Of a DNA stretch of 36,537 bases, positions 19,360 through 27,439 are shown piece by piece. How positions within the stretch are numbered: position 1 is the stretch's first letter; each line of letters begins with the position of its first letter. The position numbers were made by a program, and so were the translations under genes. Source of the stretch: Phytophthora sp. 'mugwort' (taxonomy: Eukaryota > Oomycota > Peronosporomycetes > Peronosporales > Peronosporaceae); contig JAUCEF010000090.1 of the NCBI GenBank assembly GCA_033558025.1, forward strand, positions 1-36,537, in the 5' to 3' direction. The notes beneath the pieces are model-generated. The model saw only the letters and a program-made list of their open reading frames with translations, had not been told where the DNA came from and did not search any database.

Positions 19360-19920
19360 TTAATCCACTATTTCATAAGTATCAGGATCTAATCGATCGA
19401 TATCATCTATACGTTCACCTGTTTCAACATCTAAATAATGAAAATATCTATATAGATTCAGAGGATTTCCAGATCTTGTAATTTTTCTTTTTGGTGGTTT
19501 TGGTAAAGAGTCACTATCTGAATCAAAATTTAAATCAGTTGAAAAATTACTAGGAAAATCGCTTGGGAAATTGTCGCTATCAAAAAAAAAAGCATCTAGA
19601 AATAAATAAAACAAAAAAGATAAAAAAAAAAAAACGAAAATAGTTGGCATATTATCGTCAATTCTTTTTAAAATACTTTTAGGTTTTTCTTCTTTTTTTA
19701 AAGCAGCTTCCTCAGCCTCAGTCTCTAAATCTATAAAATCTTCTAATAAAGTTATTTCAAGAGGTAAAAGAATTAAAATAAATTTAAAAATATTTTGAAA
19801 AAATTTAGGATGTATTTTTAATATATCTTGTATAATTTTATATAGATTATAAGCAAAAAATATCCTTTTAATAATGTTAAAAAAAATCATAATTTTTATA
19901 AAGAAGTAAATAAATGTCAA
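19360..19920 (-). CDS. Unidentified membrane protein, orf186
   Basis: I do not recognise this 186-aa product. It has a hydrophobic N-terminal part (about residues 1-30 and 43-58), an acidic linker with DFIDLETEAEEAALKKEEK at about 61-79, a strong membrane helix near 93-112 (TIFVFFFLSFLFYLFLDAFF), and a polar Asp/Ser-rich tail ending LDPDTYEIVD. The tail is acidic and low in lysine, unlike the basic ribosomal proteins around it. It lies between two trnG genes and is intact. The layout (membrane helix plus charged soluble tail) recalls orf137, but I see no sequence similarity between them. Confidence 0.7.
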   Translation of the reverse strand: MTFIYFFIKIMIFFNIIKRIFFAYNLYKIIQDILKIHPKFFQNIFKFILILLPLEITLLEDFIDLETEAEEAALKKEEKPKSILKRIDDNMPTIFVFFFLSFLFYLFLDAFFFDSDNFPSDFPSNFSTDLNFDSDSDSLPKPPKRKITRSGNPLNLYRYFHYLDVETGERIDDIDRLDPDTYEIVD

Positions 19921-19989
19921 TACTAATATTATTCCCTAATTAAAAAATGGAAATACCAAATACTGCCTTTGGGTACATTTATTTGAATT

Positions 19990-20063
19990 AAGCAAAAAAA
20001 GGGATTTGAACCCTCAACATTAACCTTGGCAAGGTTATACTCTACCATTGAGCTATTTTTGCT
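19990..20063 (-). tRNA. trnG: tRNA-Gly (GCC)
   Basis: Cloverleaf on the complement with acceptor AGCAAAA/TTTTGCT. The anticodon arm TAACC/GGTTA encloses the loop TTGCCAA (GCC). Second Gly tRNA in the window. Confidence 0.92.
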
Positions 20064-20075
20064 AATAAATTATTT

Positions 20076-20603
20076 TTATAATAAAAATAGTGAATTTAAT
20101 AATAAAAATAATTCATAATGATTTTTTGCATTTGTATGAATAGAAACATCTATTGGAGGTATATCTTTGAATTTTAAAAATTCAGTTTTTAATTCAAAAA
20201 AATCTAAAATATTTCGAATTTGAAAATTTAAAATATTTTGATTTTTAAAATTAAAATTTATTTTAGTTAAATTTTGAAAAAGAAAAATCAAAATTTTTTC
20301 TAAAAAATTAAAAATATTTTTTTTTCTTAAAGTTATTTTACAACCTATAATTGAATTTTTTTTGATTTTTAAAAAAATATTATTTTTTTTTGATTTTGTT
20401 ATTATAGGTTTTTGATTTGTTATTAATTTTAAAAGTAAAATTATATTAATTAATTTTTTTTTTTCAATATTAGCGTTTTTAAAACCAATATTTAAACATA
20501 TTTTACTTATTTTAGGTATTTCAAATATATTTTTAAAATTTAATTTTGTTAAAAGATCGTATATAGTAATATTTTGATAATGGATTTGTAAATTTTTTTT
20601 CAT
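20076..20603 (-). CDS. rpl5: Ribosomal protein uL5
   Basis: This large-subunit protein contacts the central protuberance. The product is 175 aa, near the bacterial length. Family features include IPKISKICLNIGFKNANIEKKK near residues 28-50 (compare PkieKivlNiGvGea), LLKLITNQKPIITKSKKN near 55-73 (compare L..itGQkPv.tkaKks), IIGCKITLRKKN (compare G.kVTLRg..M..FL..L) and the C-terminal PPIDVSIHTNAKNHYE. It lies 6 bp downstream of rpl14, the bacterial spc-operon order without rpl24. Confidence 0.93.
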   Translation of the reverse strand: MKKNLQIHYQNITIYDLLTKLNFKNIFEIPKISKICLNIGFKNANIEKKKLINIILLLKLITNQKPIITKSKKNNIFLKIKKNSIIGCKITLRKKNIFNFLEKILIFLFQNLTKINFNFKNQNILNFQIRNILDFFELKTEFLKFKDIPPIDVSIHTNAKNHYELFLLLNSLFLL

Positions 20604-20609
20604 ATATTT

Positions 20610-20981
20610 TTATAAAATATTTGAAGCTAATGCTAATATTTTGAAATTTTTTTTCTTCCGAAATTCAGAAGTAATCGGACCAAATATACGTGTTCCTAGG
20701 GGTTTATTTTGATTATTTAAAATAATTATACAATTTTTATCAAATTTTATTATATTACCTATTGTACTTTTTTTTTGATATGTTGTATGTATAATTAAAG
20801 CTTTAAATAAATCTCCTTTAATTATTTTAATTTTTTTTTTTTGATTTAAACGTAATTTTTTAGCAGAAATTAAAATTGTATCCCCAATTTTTCCAATTTT
20901 TTTTTTATAAATTTTTATACATTGTCCTATTTTAATACCACTATTATCATTTACTTTTAATTTAGTTTGAATTTGAATCAT
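20610..20981 (-). CDS. rpl14: Ribosomal protein uL14
   Basis: This large-subunit protein sits at the subunit interface. The product is 123 aa, exactly the usual size. Signatures are MIQIQTKLKVNDNSGIK at the N-terminus, the basic loop GDLFKALIIHTTY, then FDKNCIIILNNQNKPLGTRIFGPI at about residues 79-102, and a final KILALAS. In most relatives rpl14-rpl5 lies next to rps14-rps8; here the pair is separated from them by the LSU rRNA gene and tRNAs, which implies a rearrangement. Confidence 0.96.
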   Translation of the reverse strand: MIQIQTKLKVNDNSGIKIGQCIKIYKKKIGKIGDTILISAKKLRLNQKKKIKIIKGDLFKALIIHTTYQKKSTIGNIIKFDKNCIIILNNQNKPLGTRIFGPITSEFRKKKNFKILALASNIL

Positions 20982-21004
20982 AAATTATATATTAATTTTA
21001 AAAT

Positions 21005-21075
21005 GATGAGAGTAGGATTTGAACCTACATCTTCAGATTATGAGCCTGATAAGTTACCTATTACTCTATCTCATC
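21005..21075 (-). tRNA. trnM: tRNA with CAU anticodon (Met or Ile), copy 1
   Basis: Cloverleaf on the complement with perfect acceptor GATGAGA/TCTCATC and anticodon loop CTCATAA (CAU). There are three CAU tRNAs in the window, probably initiator Met, elongator Met and a lysidine-modified Ile. I cannot assign each with certainty. Confidence 0.85.
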
Positions 21076-21094
21076 TTATATTTTCTTCCTTTTT

Positions 21095-21168
21095 CGGAAG
21101 AAAAGGATTTGAACCTTTGATCTTCTGTTCCCAAAACAGACGCATTAGCCAGACTATGCTACCTTCCG
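21095..21168 (-). tRNA. trnP: tRNA-Pro (UGG)
   Basis: Cloverleaf on the complement with acceptor CGGAAGG/CTTCCG. The anticodon arm TCTGT/ACAGA encloses the loop TTTGGGA (UGG). Confidence 0.92.
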
Positions 21169-21180
21169 TTTAAAGATAAT

Positions 21181-21252
21181 TAATGATGGTAGGATTTGAA
21201 CCTACAACATTAGGATTATGATTCCCACGCTCTACCATTAAACTACATCATC
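21181..21252 (-). tRNA. trnM: tRNA with CAU anticodon (Met or Ile), copy 2
   Basis: Cloverleaf on the complement with acceptor GATGATG/CATCATT (first pair G-T). The arm TGGGA/TCCTA encloses the loop ATCATAA (CAU). The weak first acceptor pair would suit an initiator, but this is not proof. Confidence 0.8.
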
Positions 21253-21277
21253 TTATTAATACTTTATTAATAAAATA

Positions 21278-21364
21278 AGTCGAAGTGGGATTTGAACCCA
21301 CGAGTTAATAAATTAACTGATAGTTTAGCAAACTACTGCCTTAAACCTGACTTGGCTATTCGAC
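21278..21364 (-). tRNA. trnS: tRNA-Ser (GCU)
   Basis: Cloverleaf on the complement with acceptor GTCGAAT/CTTCGAC, anticodon loop TTGCTAA (GCU) and a long variable arm. It reads AGC and AGT, so the AGC at the cox2 frameshift is decodable. Confidence 0.9.
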
Positions 21365-21377
21365 CTAAAATATAAAA

Positions 21378-21449
21378 CTTCTTTGATAGGATTTGAACCT
21401 ACAACCTAATGGTTAACAGCCATTTGCTCTACCGTTGAGCTACAAAGAA
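21378..21449 (-). tRNA. trnN: tRNA-Asn (GUU)
   Basis: Cloverleaf on the complement with acceptor TTCTTTG/CAAAGAA. The arm ATGG/CCAT encloses the loop CTGTTAA (GUU). The discriminator is G, as usual for Asn. Confidence 0.92.
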
Positions 21450-21474
21450 ATAATTATATTTTAATTTTTAAAAC

Positions 21475-21759
21475 TTTTAGTATTTTTAAGCTAAATATTT
21501 TACAATACTTATACTTAAAACCTATTAATGTAATCATCTTTTACAGTTTTTATATGAAAAATTTTTAAGAATGGTTTCTTACTTAGATGCTTTCAGTAAT
21601 TATCCAAAATAAATTTAGCTACTCGGCTATGCCTCTCAACAACCGATACACCAGAGATTTACCCTTCTCGGTCCTCTCGTACTAGAGTTAGATTCTTGCA
21701 TTTTTCAAAATATCTATAGAAGATAGGAACCAAACTGTCTCACGACGTTCTAAACCCAA

Positions 21760-21799
<40 letters not shown>

Positions 21800-21877
21800 A
21801 ACCTTCTTCAGCTCCAGGATGTGATGAGTCGACATCGAGGTGCCAAACGACTCCGTCGATAGGAGCTCTTAGGAGTC

Positions 21878-21920
<43 letters not shown>

Positions 21921-22356
21921 AATCTTTCCACAAAGAATTATCGGATCACTATGACCGACTTTCGTCCCTGTTTGATATGTCTATCTTACAGTCAAGCAAG
22001 CTTTTACCATTATGCTCTACAATTGATAATATTATCCAATTTGAGCTTACCTTTGTACACCTCCGTTACTCTTTAGGAGGTGACCGCCCCAGTCAAACTA
22101 CCAACCATACAATGTCTATTTAAAAAATATTAGTTATTTATTTTAATAAGAGTGGTATTTCAAGAATATCTATACAATTTACTAGCGTAAAGGTTTAAAA
22201 GATTACCACTTATACTACACATATTAGATAAAATAACAATATAAAGATGTAGTAAAGGTTCACGGGGTCTTTCCGTCTAACTATAGAAAATCCGCATCTT
22301 CACGGATAATTCAAATTCACTGAGTCTATATTGGAGACAGCGGGGATGTCGTTACA

Positions 22357-22413
<57 letters not shown>

Positions 22414-22471
22414 GAGTTACGGCCGCCGTTTACTGGGACTTCCATTTAATGCGCAAACATTTCCTTTTAAT

Positions 22472-22509
<38 letters not shown>

Positions 22510-24105
22510 GTTACCATTTAGCAGAGTCCTAAGTTTTTATTAAACAGTCGCAACCCCCTATTTTGTGACACCTAATTATTAAAAATAATTAGGTACTTTT
22601 TATCCCGAAGTTACAAAGTCATTTTGCCGAGTTCCTTCAATATAGTTCTCTCATTCACCTTAGTCTACTCGACCTATCCACCTGTGTCGGTTTAGGGTAC
22701 GGTTTTTAATTAAAAAAGCTATTTCCTGAAAAATTAAAAATTTTTGTCACTTTTTTAAAAAAATTTAATTTAAAAATTATCCCATCAAAATCTGCTTTCG
22801 TCAAATCTTTCTTAGGGGCCGTTTCACTCTATGTAATACATCTTAACATAGAAACCCTTGGATTTACGGTGATAACGATTTATATTCGTTATTTTTTGTT
22901 ACTAATGCCAGCATTTTCTTTTCTGATATCTTCAACATATTTCACAATATATCTTTATTAACATACAGAATGTTCCGCTACCGTTTTATTAAAAATAAAA
23001 CTTGCCGCTTCGGTAAATTTCTTAAGTCTCGATACATTTTAGGCGCAAAAAAACTAGACCAATGAGCTATTACGCTTTCTTTAAAGGATGGCTGCTTCCA
23101 AGCCTACCTATGGGTTGTAATCATTTTTTCACTTCCTTTTTCACTTAGAATATTATTTAGAGACCTTAGCGATCAATCTGGGCTGTTTCCCTTTTGACAA
23201 AAGACCTTAGCGCCTAATGTCTGTCTATTTAAATTACTTTTTTTTGTATTCGGAGTTTCCAAGAATTCAGTAAGTTTTTACACCCCCTAGCTCAATGAGT
23301 GCTCTACCCCAAAAAAAGATTTTAAATGCTCTACTTCAATAGATTTCGCGGAAAACCAGCTATCTCTGAGTTTGATTAGCCTTTCACTCCTAACCACAAA
23401 TCATCTCCATATTTTGCCACATATGTGAGTTCGATCCTTCAAATAGTTTTACCTATTTTTCAATCTGTTCATGGTTAGATCACTCAGTTTCGGGTCTTAT
23501 TTATATAACTAAAAAGCTTTTTAAAACTTGATTTATCTACGCCTACTTTATTAAATTAAGCTTGCTATAAAAATAAACTTGCTGGCCCATTATGCAAAAG
23601 GTACACTGTTACTTTTTAAAAAAGTTTCAATTGATTGTTAACATTAAGTTTCAGAATTATTTCAAACTCAAAAGTTCTTTTTCACCTTTCCTTTACAGTA
23701 CTTGTCCACTATCGATCATTAATTTTTAAAAGGTTTTGAGGGTGGTTCCCCAATATTCAAAAAGGCTTACACATAACCCTTTTTACTATTATAAAAACAA
23801 TTATTATTCTACAGGACTTTCACCTTTTTAAGTAAATTTTTCAAAATTTTTCAAATATTTTTTTATTTTTATAAACCTAATTTCCATTTTCACTCGTCAT
23901 TACTAACGGAATCTCGTTTGATTTTTTTAACAGTTACTTAGATATTTCAATTCACTGTTTTTAAAATTTTCACAAAAAAAAAGTTTTCTTTAGGAAATTT
24001 TTATTTCAAAATAAAATATTATTTAATAAAACTTTTCGCATTTTTTACGTCCTAAAAATCAAATTAATGCCAAGGCATCCACTTAATGCTTTTATTATTA
24101 TTTAT
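21475..24105 (-). rRNA. rrnL: Large-subunit ribosomal RNA
   Basis: Universal LSU segments appear in order on the complement: GCATTAAGTGGATGCCTTGGC near the 5' end (about 24070-24090), the GTCGGGTAAGTTCCGACC core near 22360-22385, the peptidyl-transferase segment with ATAACAGGCTGATGACTCC near 21875-21895, GGTTCGGCTGTTCGCCG near 21780, and the sarcin-ricin loop AGTACGAGAGGACCGAGAAGG near 21660-21685. The length of about 2.6 kb is bacterial-like. No intron is evident. Both ends are estimates, within about 20-30 bases; a small hairpin (24103-24130) lies at the 5' end. No 5S rRNA was found. Confidence 0.96.
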
Positions 24106-24133
24106 ACTTAAACCATATAAATGGTTTAAATTT

Positions 24134-24884
24134 TTATTTTTTTTTCAAATATTCATTAATTAATTTTAAATTTAAATGAAAAGGATATAAAATTGTTTTA
24201 TAAGAAGGTTCTTTAAAAAACATACCTGTTTTTATTTTTTTATTTCTATGTAAATAAGAAGTTATTAAAGGTTTTGATGGTTTTTTTTCACCTAAAATAT
24301 AATAAATATTATTTTTATAAGAATATTTGTTATTTTTTTGATAAGGATATTTATTATAACGTTTATAAGAAGAAGAATATTTATTCTTTTCTTGATTAAA
24401 ATGCTGTTTATAAAATTTTTTATCTCCTTTCAAACTATTATTTTTTTGAAAATTTCTAGTTCTTTGAAAACCTTCATTTTTTTGAAAATTTCTATTTTTT
24501 TGAAAACCTTCATTTTTTTGAAAATTTCTATTTTTTTGAAAATTTCTATTTTTTGAAAACCTTCATTTTTTGAAAATTTCTATTTTTTTGAAAACCTTCA
24601 TTTTTTTGAAAATTTCTATTTTTTTGAAAACCTTCATTTTTTTGAAAATTTCTAGTTCTTTGAAAACCTTCATTTTTTTGAAAATTTCTAGTTCTTTGAA
24701 AATCTTCGTTTTTTTGAAAATTTCTAGTTCTTTGAAAATCTTCGTTTTTTTGAGAATTTTTATTTTTTTGAAAATTTCTATTTTTTTGAAAACCTTCGTT
24801 TTTTTGAGAATTTCTATTTTTTTGAAAACCCTCGTTTTTTTGAGAATTTTTATTTCTTTGAAAATTTTTATTATCCTTTTGCAT
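24134..24884 (-). CDS. Repetitive basic protein of unknown function, orf250, with two 1-nt frame breaks
   Basis: I do not recognise this gene. It starts 2 bp after the rps4 stop. The first 170 or so residues are repeats of six residues in the style QKNRNF, QKNEGF and QRTRNF, which pair into 12-residue (36-nt) units. A non-repetitive tail of about 80 residues, rich in Tyr and Lys, follows (SSYKRYNKYPYQKNNKYSY, GEKKPSKPLITSYLHRNK, SYKTILYPFHLN, ending INEYLKKK). The frame breaks where two T tracts have 6 T instead of the 7 in every neighbouring unit (24549-24554 and 24566-24571); with 7 T in both, one 250-aa frame runs throughout. Unshifted, translation stops after 112 residues. Candidates are an RNA-binding ribosomal accessory protein or a lineage-specific ribosomal protein. 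Confidence 0.6.
24438..24870 (-). repeat. 18/36-nt in-frame tandem repeat array in orf250
   Basis: About two dozen 18-nt units share a TTTTTTTGAAAA core and differ in the codons for Arg-Asn, Glu-Gly or Arg-Thr-Arg. Units alternate, giving a 36-nt higher period. The array is prone to copy-number change and to assembly error. Confidence 0.85.
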
Positions 24885-24886
24885 AT

Positions 24887-25347
24887 TTATTTAATAATAT
24901 GAATAATATCACCTTTATGTAATATAAAATTAGATTTACTTATAATTTTATTATTAACCTTAATTTTTTTATGATTAATTAATTGTTTTGCTTGAAAAAT
25001 AGTTTTAACTAATTTTAATCTTACAAGATTTATATCTAAGCGACTTTCTAATAAAATTACAAATTTTTTAAAGATATTTATTTTATTATCTTTTTTAATA
25101 ATTTTTGAAATAAATTTTTTAATTGATATTCATGAATACATCCATAAAAATTCCGAAATTGTTGTTTTTCAAATAATCTTTTTTGAAAAAATTTTTTACG
25201 TTTTTCAGGTTTTATTTCTTTTCGATATCTTAATTTTTTTTTAAATAAATTCCATTTTTTTGATTTTAATTTTAATAAGTTTAAATTTTTATGTATGTTC
25301 CTATTATTTTGAAAACATATTTTATTTCTCGGTCTTAATTTATTCAT
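24887..25347 (-). CDS. rps4: Ribosomal protein uS4, split by a -1 frameshift
   Basis: S4 binds the 5' domain of SSU rRNA and starts assembly. The first frame (25347 to a TAA at 25078-25080) gives 89 residues with the basic N-terminus and the RYRKEIKPEKRKKFF region. The S4 RNA-binding domain, beginning LLESRLDINLVRLK and containing FQAKQLINHKKIKVNNK and HKGDIIHI, is in the -1 frame and ends at 24889. Joining at the A6G tract gives 153 aa, short for S4 but with both parts. The joint is A_AAA_AAG read in frame as TTA AAA AAG, the same heptamer as in bacterial dnaX. orf250 follows 2 bp later. Confidence 0.9.
25090..25096 (-). other. A_AAA_AAG slippery heptamer in rps4
   Basis: Zero-frame codons are TTA AAA AAG. 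A -1 slip gives Lys-Lys then GAT, leading straight into the S4 domain frame. The zero-frame stop is three codons further on (ATA ATA AAA TAA). Confidence 0.65.
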
Positions 25348-25355
25348 CTTATTTA

Positions 25356-25949
25356 TTAAAATATTTTACGTAATAAATACATTAAAGTATATATTGATTG
25401 AATATTTTTAGAATTCATTACTACAGGATAATTAATATTTTGTATAGTTTGACTTGTATTTACTAATGAAATAGTAGGAATTTTTAAAACAGAAAGTTCT
25501 TGATTTAAAAAAGTATCTTTTACAGAACTTTTTATAACTAAAATTAATTTAATTTCATTTTCTTTTAATAAATAATTAATTATCTTATTAAATGTTGTAT
25601 TCATAATTTTATTAGTAATTAAACCATTTACCCATTCTTTTGTAAAAAAAATGATATTTGGATTTTTTTTTATAAAAGATGTAGTTAATAAAAATTTAAT
25701 TTCATTATCATTCCCTATTATTAAAATTTTTTCATTTTTTTTTAATATAATTTTAGTTAAATTAAATATACGTTTTAAAAAAAATGAAACATTTTTTAAA
25801 TTAATTATAGTATAATCATGTCTACTTCCAAATATAAAAGATAATAATTCTTTATTTGTATCTATTAAAGATTCTCCATACATATTTTTTGATTTAAATA
25901 ATAAATTTAATAAAATATTATTATGTTTTTTTTTTTTTTTTTGTATCAT
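25356..25949 (-). CDS. rps2: Ribosomal protein uS2
   Basis: This small-subunit protein lies between head and body. The product is 197 aa, slightly short for S2. Family features are the tryptophan motif FTKEWVNGLITN at about residues 100-111 (compare w.gG.LTN), the strand LILVIKSS at about 133-140, LKIPTISLVNTSQTIQNINYPVVMNSKN at about 153-180 (compare lgIPvial.DTn.dp..idy.IPgNdda), and a terminal helix with SIYTLMYLLRKIF. It is 6 bp downstream of rpl6 and 8 bp upstream of rps4, so probably co-transcribed. Confidence 0.95.
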   Translation of the reverse strand: MIQKKKKKHNNILLNLLFKSKNMYGESLIDTNKELLSFIFGSRHDYTIINLKNVSFFLKRIFNLTKIILKKNEKILIIGNDNEIKFLLTTSFIKKNPNIIFFTKEWVNGLITNKIMNTTFNKIINYLLKENEIKLILVIKSSVKDTFLNQELSVLKIPTISLVNTSQTIQNINYPVVMNSKNIQSIYTLMYLLRKIF

Positions 25950-25955
25950 ATTTAA

Positions 25956-26560
25956 TTATTTTTTACTTTTTTTTCCCTCTTTTTGTAAAATTTTTTCATT
26001 TTTTAATAATAAACCTTTTCCTTTATATGGTTCAGGTTTTTTATGATTTTTAATATAATGTACAAATTGATGTAAAAAAATATAATCGATACTACTAAAA
26101 ATTAAAGTATTTGTTTGATTAATAATTTCAATATTTAATGGAATTGGAATTCTAATATTATGACTAAAACCTAATTTTAAAATTAAAGTATTATTTTCAA
26201 TAAAAGCTTTAAAACCTATACCTTTTAATATTAAATTAATTTTAAAACCTTGTAAAACACCTTTTATTTTTATTTTTATTAATTTATTGTATAAATTTAA
26301 AATACTTTTTTTTTTTTATTTTTATTAACAATAATTAATAATTTATTTTTTTTTATAAAAAAATATAAATCATTAATTATTGTTAAAGATAATAAACCTA
26401 AAGATGTTTCAAAAAAAATTATTTTATTATTACTATAAATTTTTAAATCTGTTGGAAAAATAAAAGTTTTATCAATAAAAAATAAATTAATATTTCCTAA
26501 AGAACTTTTAAAAAAATTTTTATTTTTTAATTTAACATTTTTTTTTATTATTTTTATCAT
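25956..26560 (-). CDS. rpl6: Ribosomal protein uL6, split by a -1 frameshift
   Basis: L6 sits near the factor-binding site of the large subunit. The first frame codes for 87 aa, the N-terminal domain with GLLSLTIINDLYFF, and ends in a lysine run. The C-terminal domain continues in the -1 frame: GVLQGFKINLILKGIGFKA, LGFSHNIRIPIP and the family signature KKPEPYKGKGLLL near the end. Joining at the 12-A tract (26306-26317) gives 201 aa, normal for the family. No other disruption is present. The order rps8-rpl6-rps2-rps4 is typical of oomycete mitochondria. Confidence 0.92.
26306..26317 (-). other. A12 tract with -1 frameshift in rpl6
   Basis: In frame the tract reads AAA four times and then GTA TTT TAA. 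The L6 C-terminal domain requires one more A or a -1 slip (AGT ATT TTA...). Confidence 0.7.
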
Positions 26561-26566
26561 AATTTT

Positions 26567-26947
26567 TTAAATAATTTTACAAATCAATTCACCACCAACA
26601 TTTAATTTTTTAGCTTGTAAATCTGTTAAAATACCAATAGATGTTGAAAGAATATAAAATCCTGTTTTTTTTTTATATAAATCCTTATTAGCAATATATA
26701 AACGTTTTCCCGGTTTTGATAAACGTTTTATTTCAGTAATAACTGCTTTATTTTTTCTATATTTTAAATAAATCTCTAATTGATTTTTGGAATTTATCTT
26801 ATAACTTTTTATAAAACCTTCTTTAATTAAGATATTTAAAATATTTATACTTTGTTTTGATTTTTGTTGTACTATTTTTGATTTTTTTACTAAATAACCA
26901 TTTTTTATTTTTGAAAATAAATTGGAAAGAGTATCTGTTATAATCAT
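26567..26947 (-). CDS. rps8: Ribosomal protein uS8
   Basis: This small-subunit protein binds the central domain of SSU rRNA. The product is 126 aa, close to the bacterial 130. The N-terminus DTLSNLFSKIKNGYLVKK matches D.la.mltRIrNa...k. The middle has NILIKEGFIKSYKI, and the C-terminal half has LKYRKNKAVITEIKRLSKPGKRLYIANKDL, with TSIGILTDLQAKKLNVGGELICKI at the end (compare ilSTskGimt...A...gvGGElL). It is read without a break, between rps14 (7 bp upstream) and rpl6 (6 bp downstream). Confidence 0.96.
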   Translation of the reverse strand: MIITDTLSNLFSKIKNGYLVKKSKIVQQKSKQSINILNILIKEGFIKSYKINSKNQLEIYLKYRKNKAVITEIKRLSKPGKRLYIANKDLYKKKTGFYILSTSIGILTDLQAKKLNVGGELICKII

Positions 26948-26954
26948 AATTAAA

Positions 26955-27255
26955 TTACCAACTATATTTAGAAATACCGGGTAAAAACCCTTTTGATGCT
27001 AATTTACGTAATTGGATTCTGGATATTTTAAATAAACGATAAATACTTTTAGAACGTCCAGTTTAAAACACACACATTTTTAATTCTAGTAATTGATGAA
27101 TTTTGATGGAAAAAAAACCACTTTTGTTGTAATTTCCATCTTAAATTTTTTTCAATATTTAAATTTTTTGAAAGAATTTTTAAAGTTAATCTATTTTTTT
27201 CAAAATTTTTAAATAAATTACGTTGTTTAATATTTTTTTTAATTTTTTTTTGCAT
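26955..27255 (-). CDS. rps14: Ribosomal protein uS14, split by a +1 frameshift
   Basis: This head protein of the small subunit is about 99 aa after joining. The first frame begins [16 protein letters not shown] and reaches RIKNVCVL. The conserved C-terminal part [15 protein letters not shown]...[18 protein letters not shown] is one base out of phase. Skipping one A of the AAA at 27062-27064 (TTA-A-ACT GGA) restores the classical RC..TGR...Y..F.lsR pattern. Unshifted, the product ends four residues later and lacks the whole C-terminal domain. The frame is open upstream into trnA, so the ATG at 27255 was chosen by homology. Confidence 0.92.
27062..27064 (-). other. rps14 +1 frameshift point
   Basis: Zero-frame codons are TTA AAC TGG; homology requires TTA then ACT GGA. 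The in-frame AAC is a rare codon in this genome. Confidence 0.75.
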
Positions 27256-27281
27256 AAAATTATATTTAAGAAAGATAAATA

Positions 27282-27354
27282 TGGAGATAATCGGATTCGA
27301 ACCGATAACATTATATTTGCAAAACATACTTTCTACCAGTTGAAATATATCCCC
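27282..27354 (-). tRNA. trnA: tRNA-Ala (UGC)
   Basis: Cloverleaf on the complement with acceptor GGGGATA/TATCTCC. The arm TATGT/ATATA encloses the loop TTTGCAA (UGC). Confidence 0.9.
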
Positions 27355-27356
27355 AA

Positions 27357-27429
27357 TAAGTGTATTGGGATTTGAACCCAAGACCATCAGATTAAAAGTC
27401 CGGTGCTCTACCAGCTGAGCTATACACTT
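27357..27429 (-). tRNA. trnK: tRNA-Lys (UUU)
   Basis: Cloverleaf on the complement with acceptor AAGTGTA/TACACTT and anticodon loop CTTTTAA (UUU). Confidence 0.92.
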
Positions 27430-27439
27430 ATTTAAAAAA

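Noticed and set aside
19947..19991. 14-codon ORF with normal G/C codons upstream of trnG(GCC)
   Set aside because: Too short to support; no family match.
20967..21173. Plus-strand 68-aa reading frame
   Set aside because: It runs through the antisense of two tRNA genes (CAU and Pro).
24110..24133. 5S rRNA near the LSU gene
   Set aside because: Only a short hairpin is present; no 5S-type domains were seen here or elsewhere.
24338..24902. Plus-strand Phe/Ile/Leu/Ser repeat reading frames
   Set aside because: They are the complement of the orf250 repeat array; a period of 18 nt keeps several frames open on both strands.
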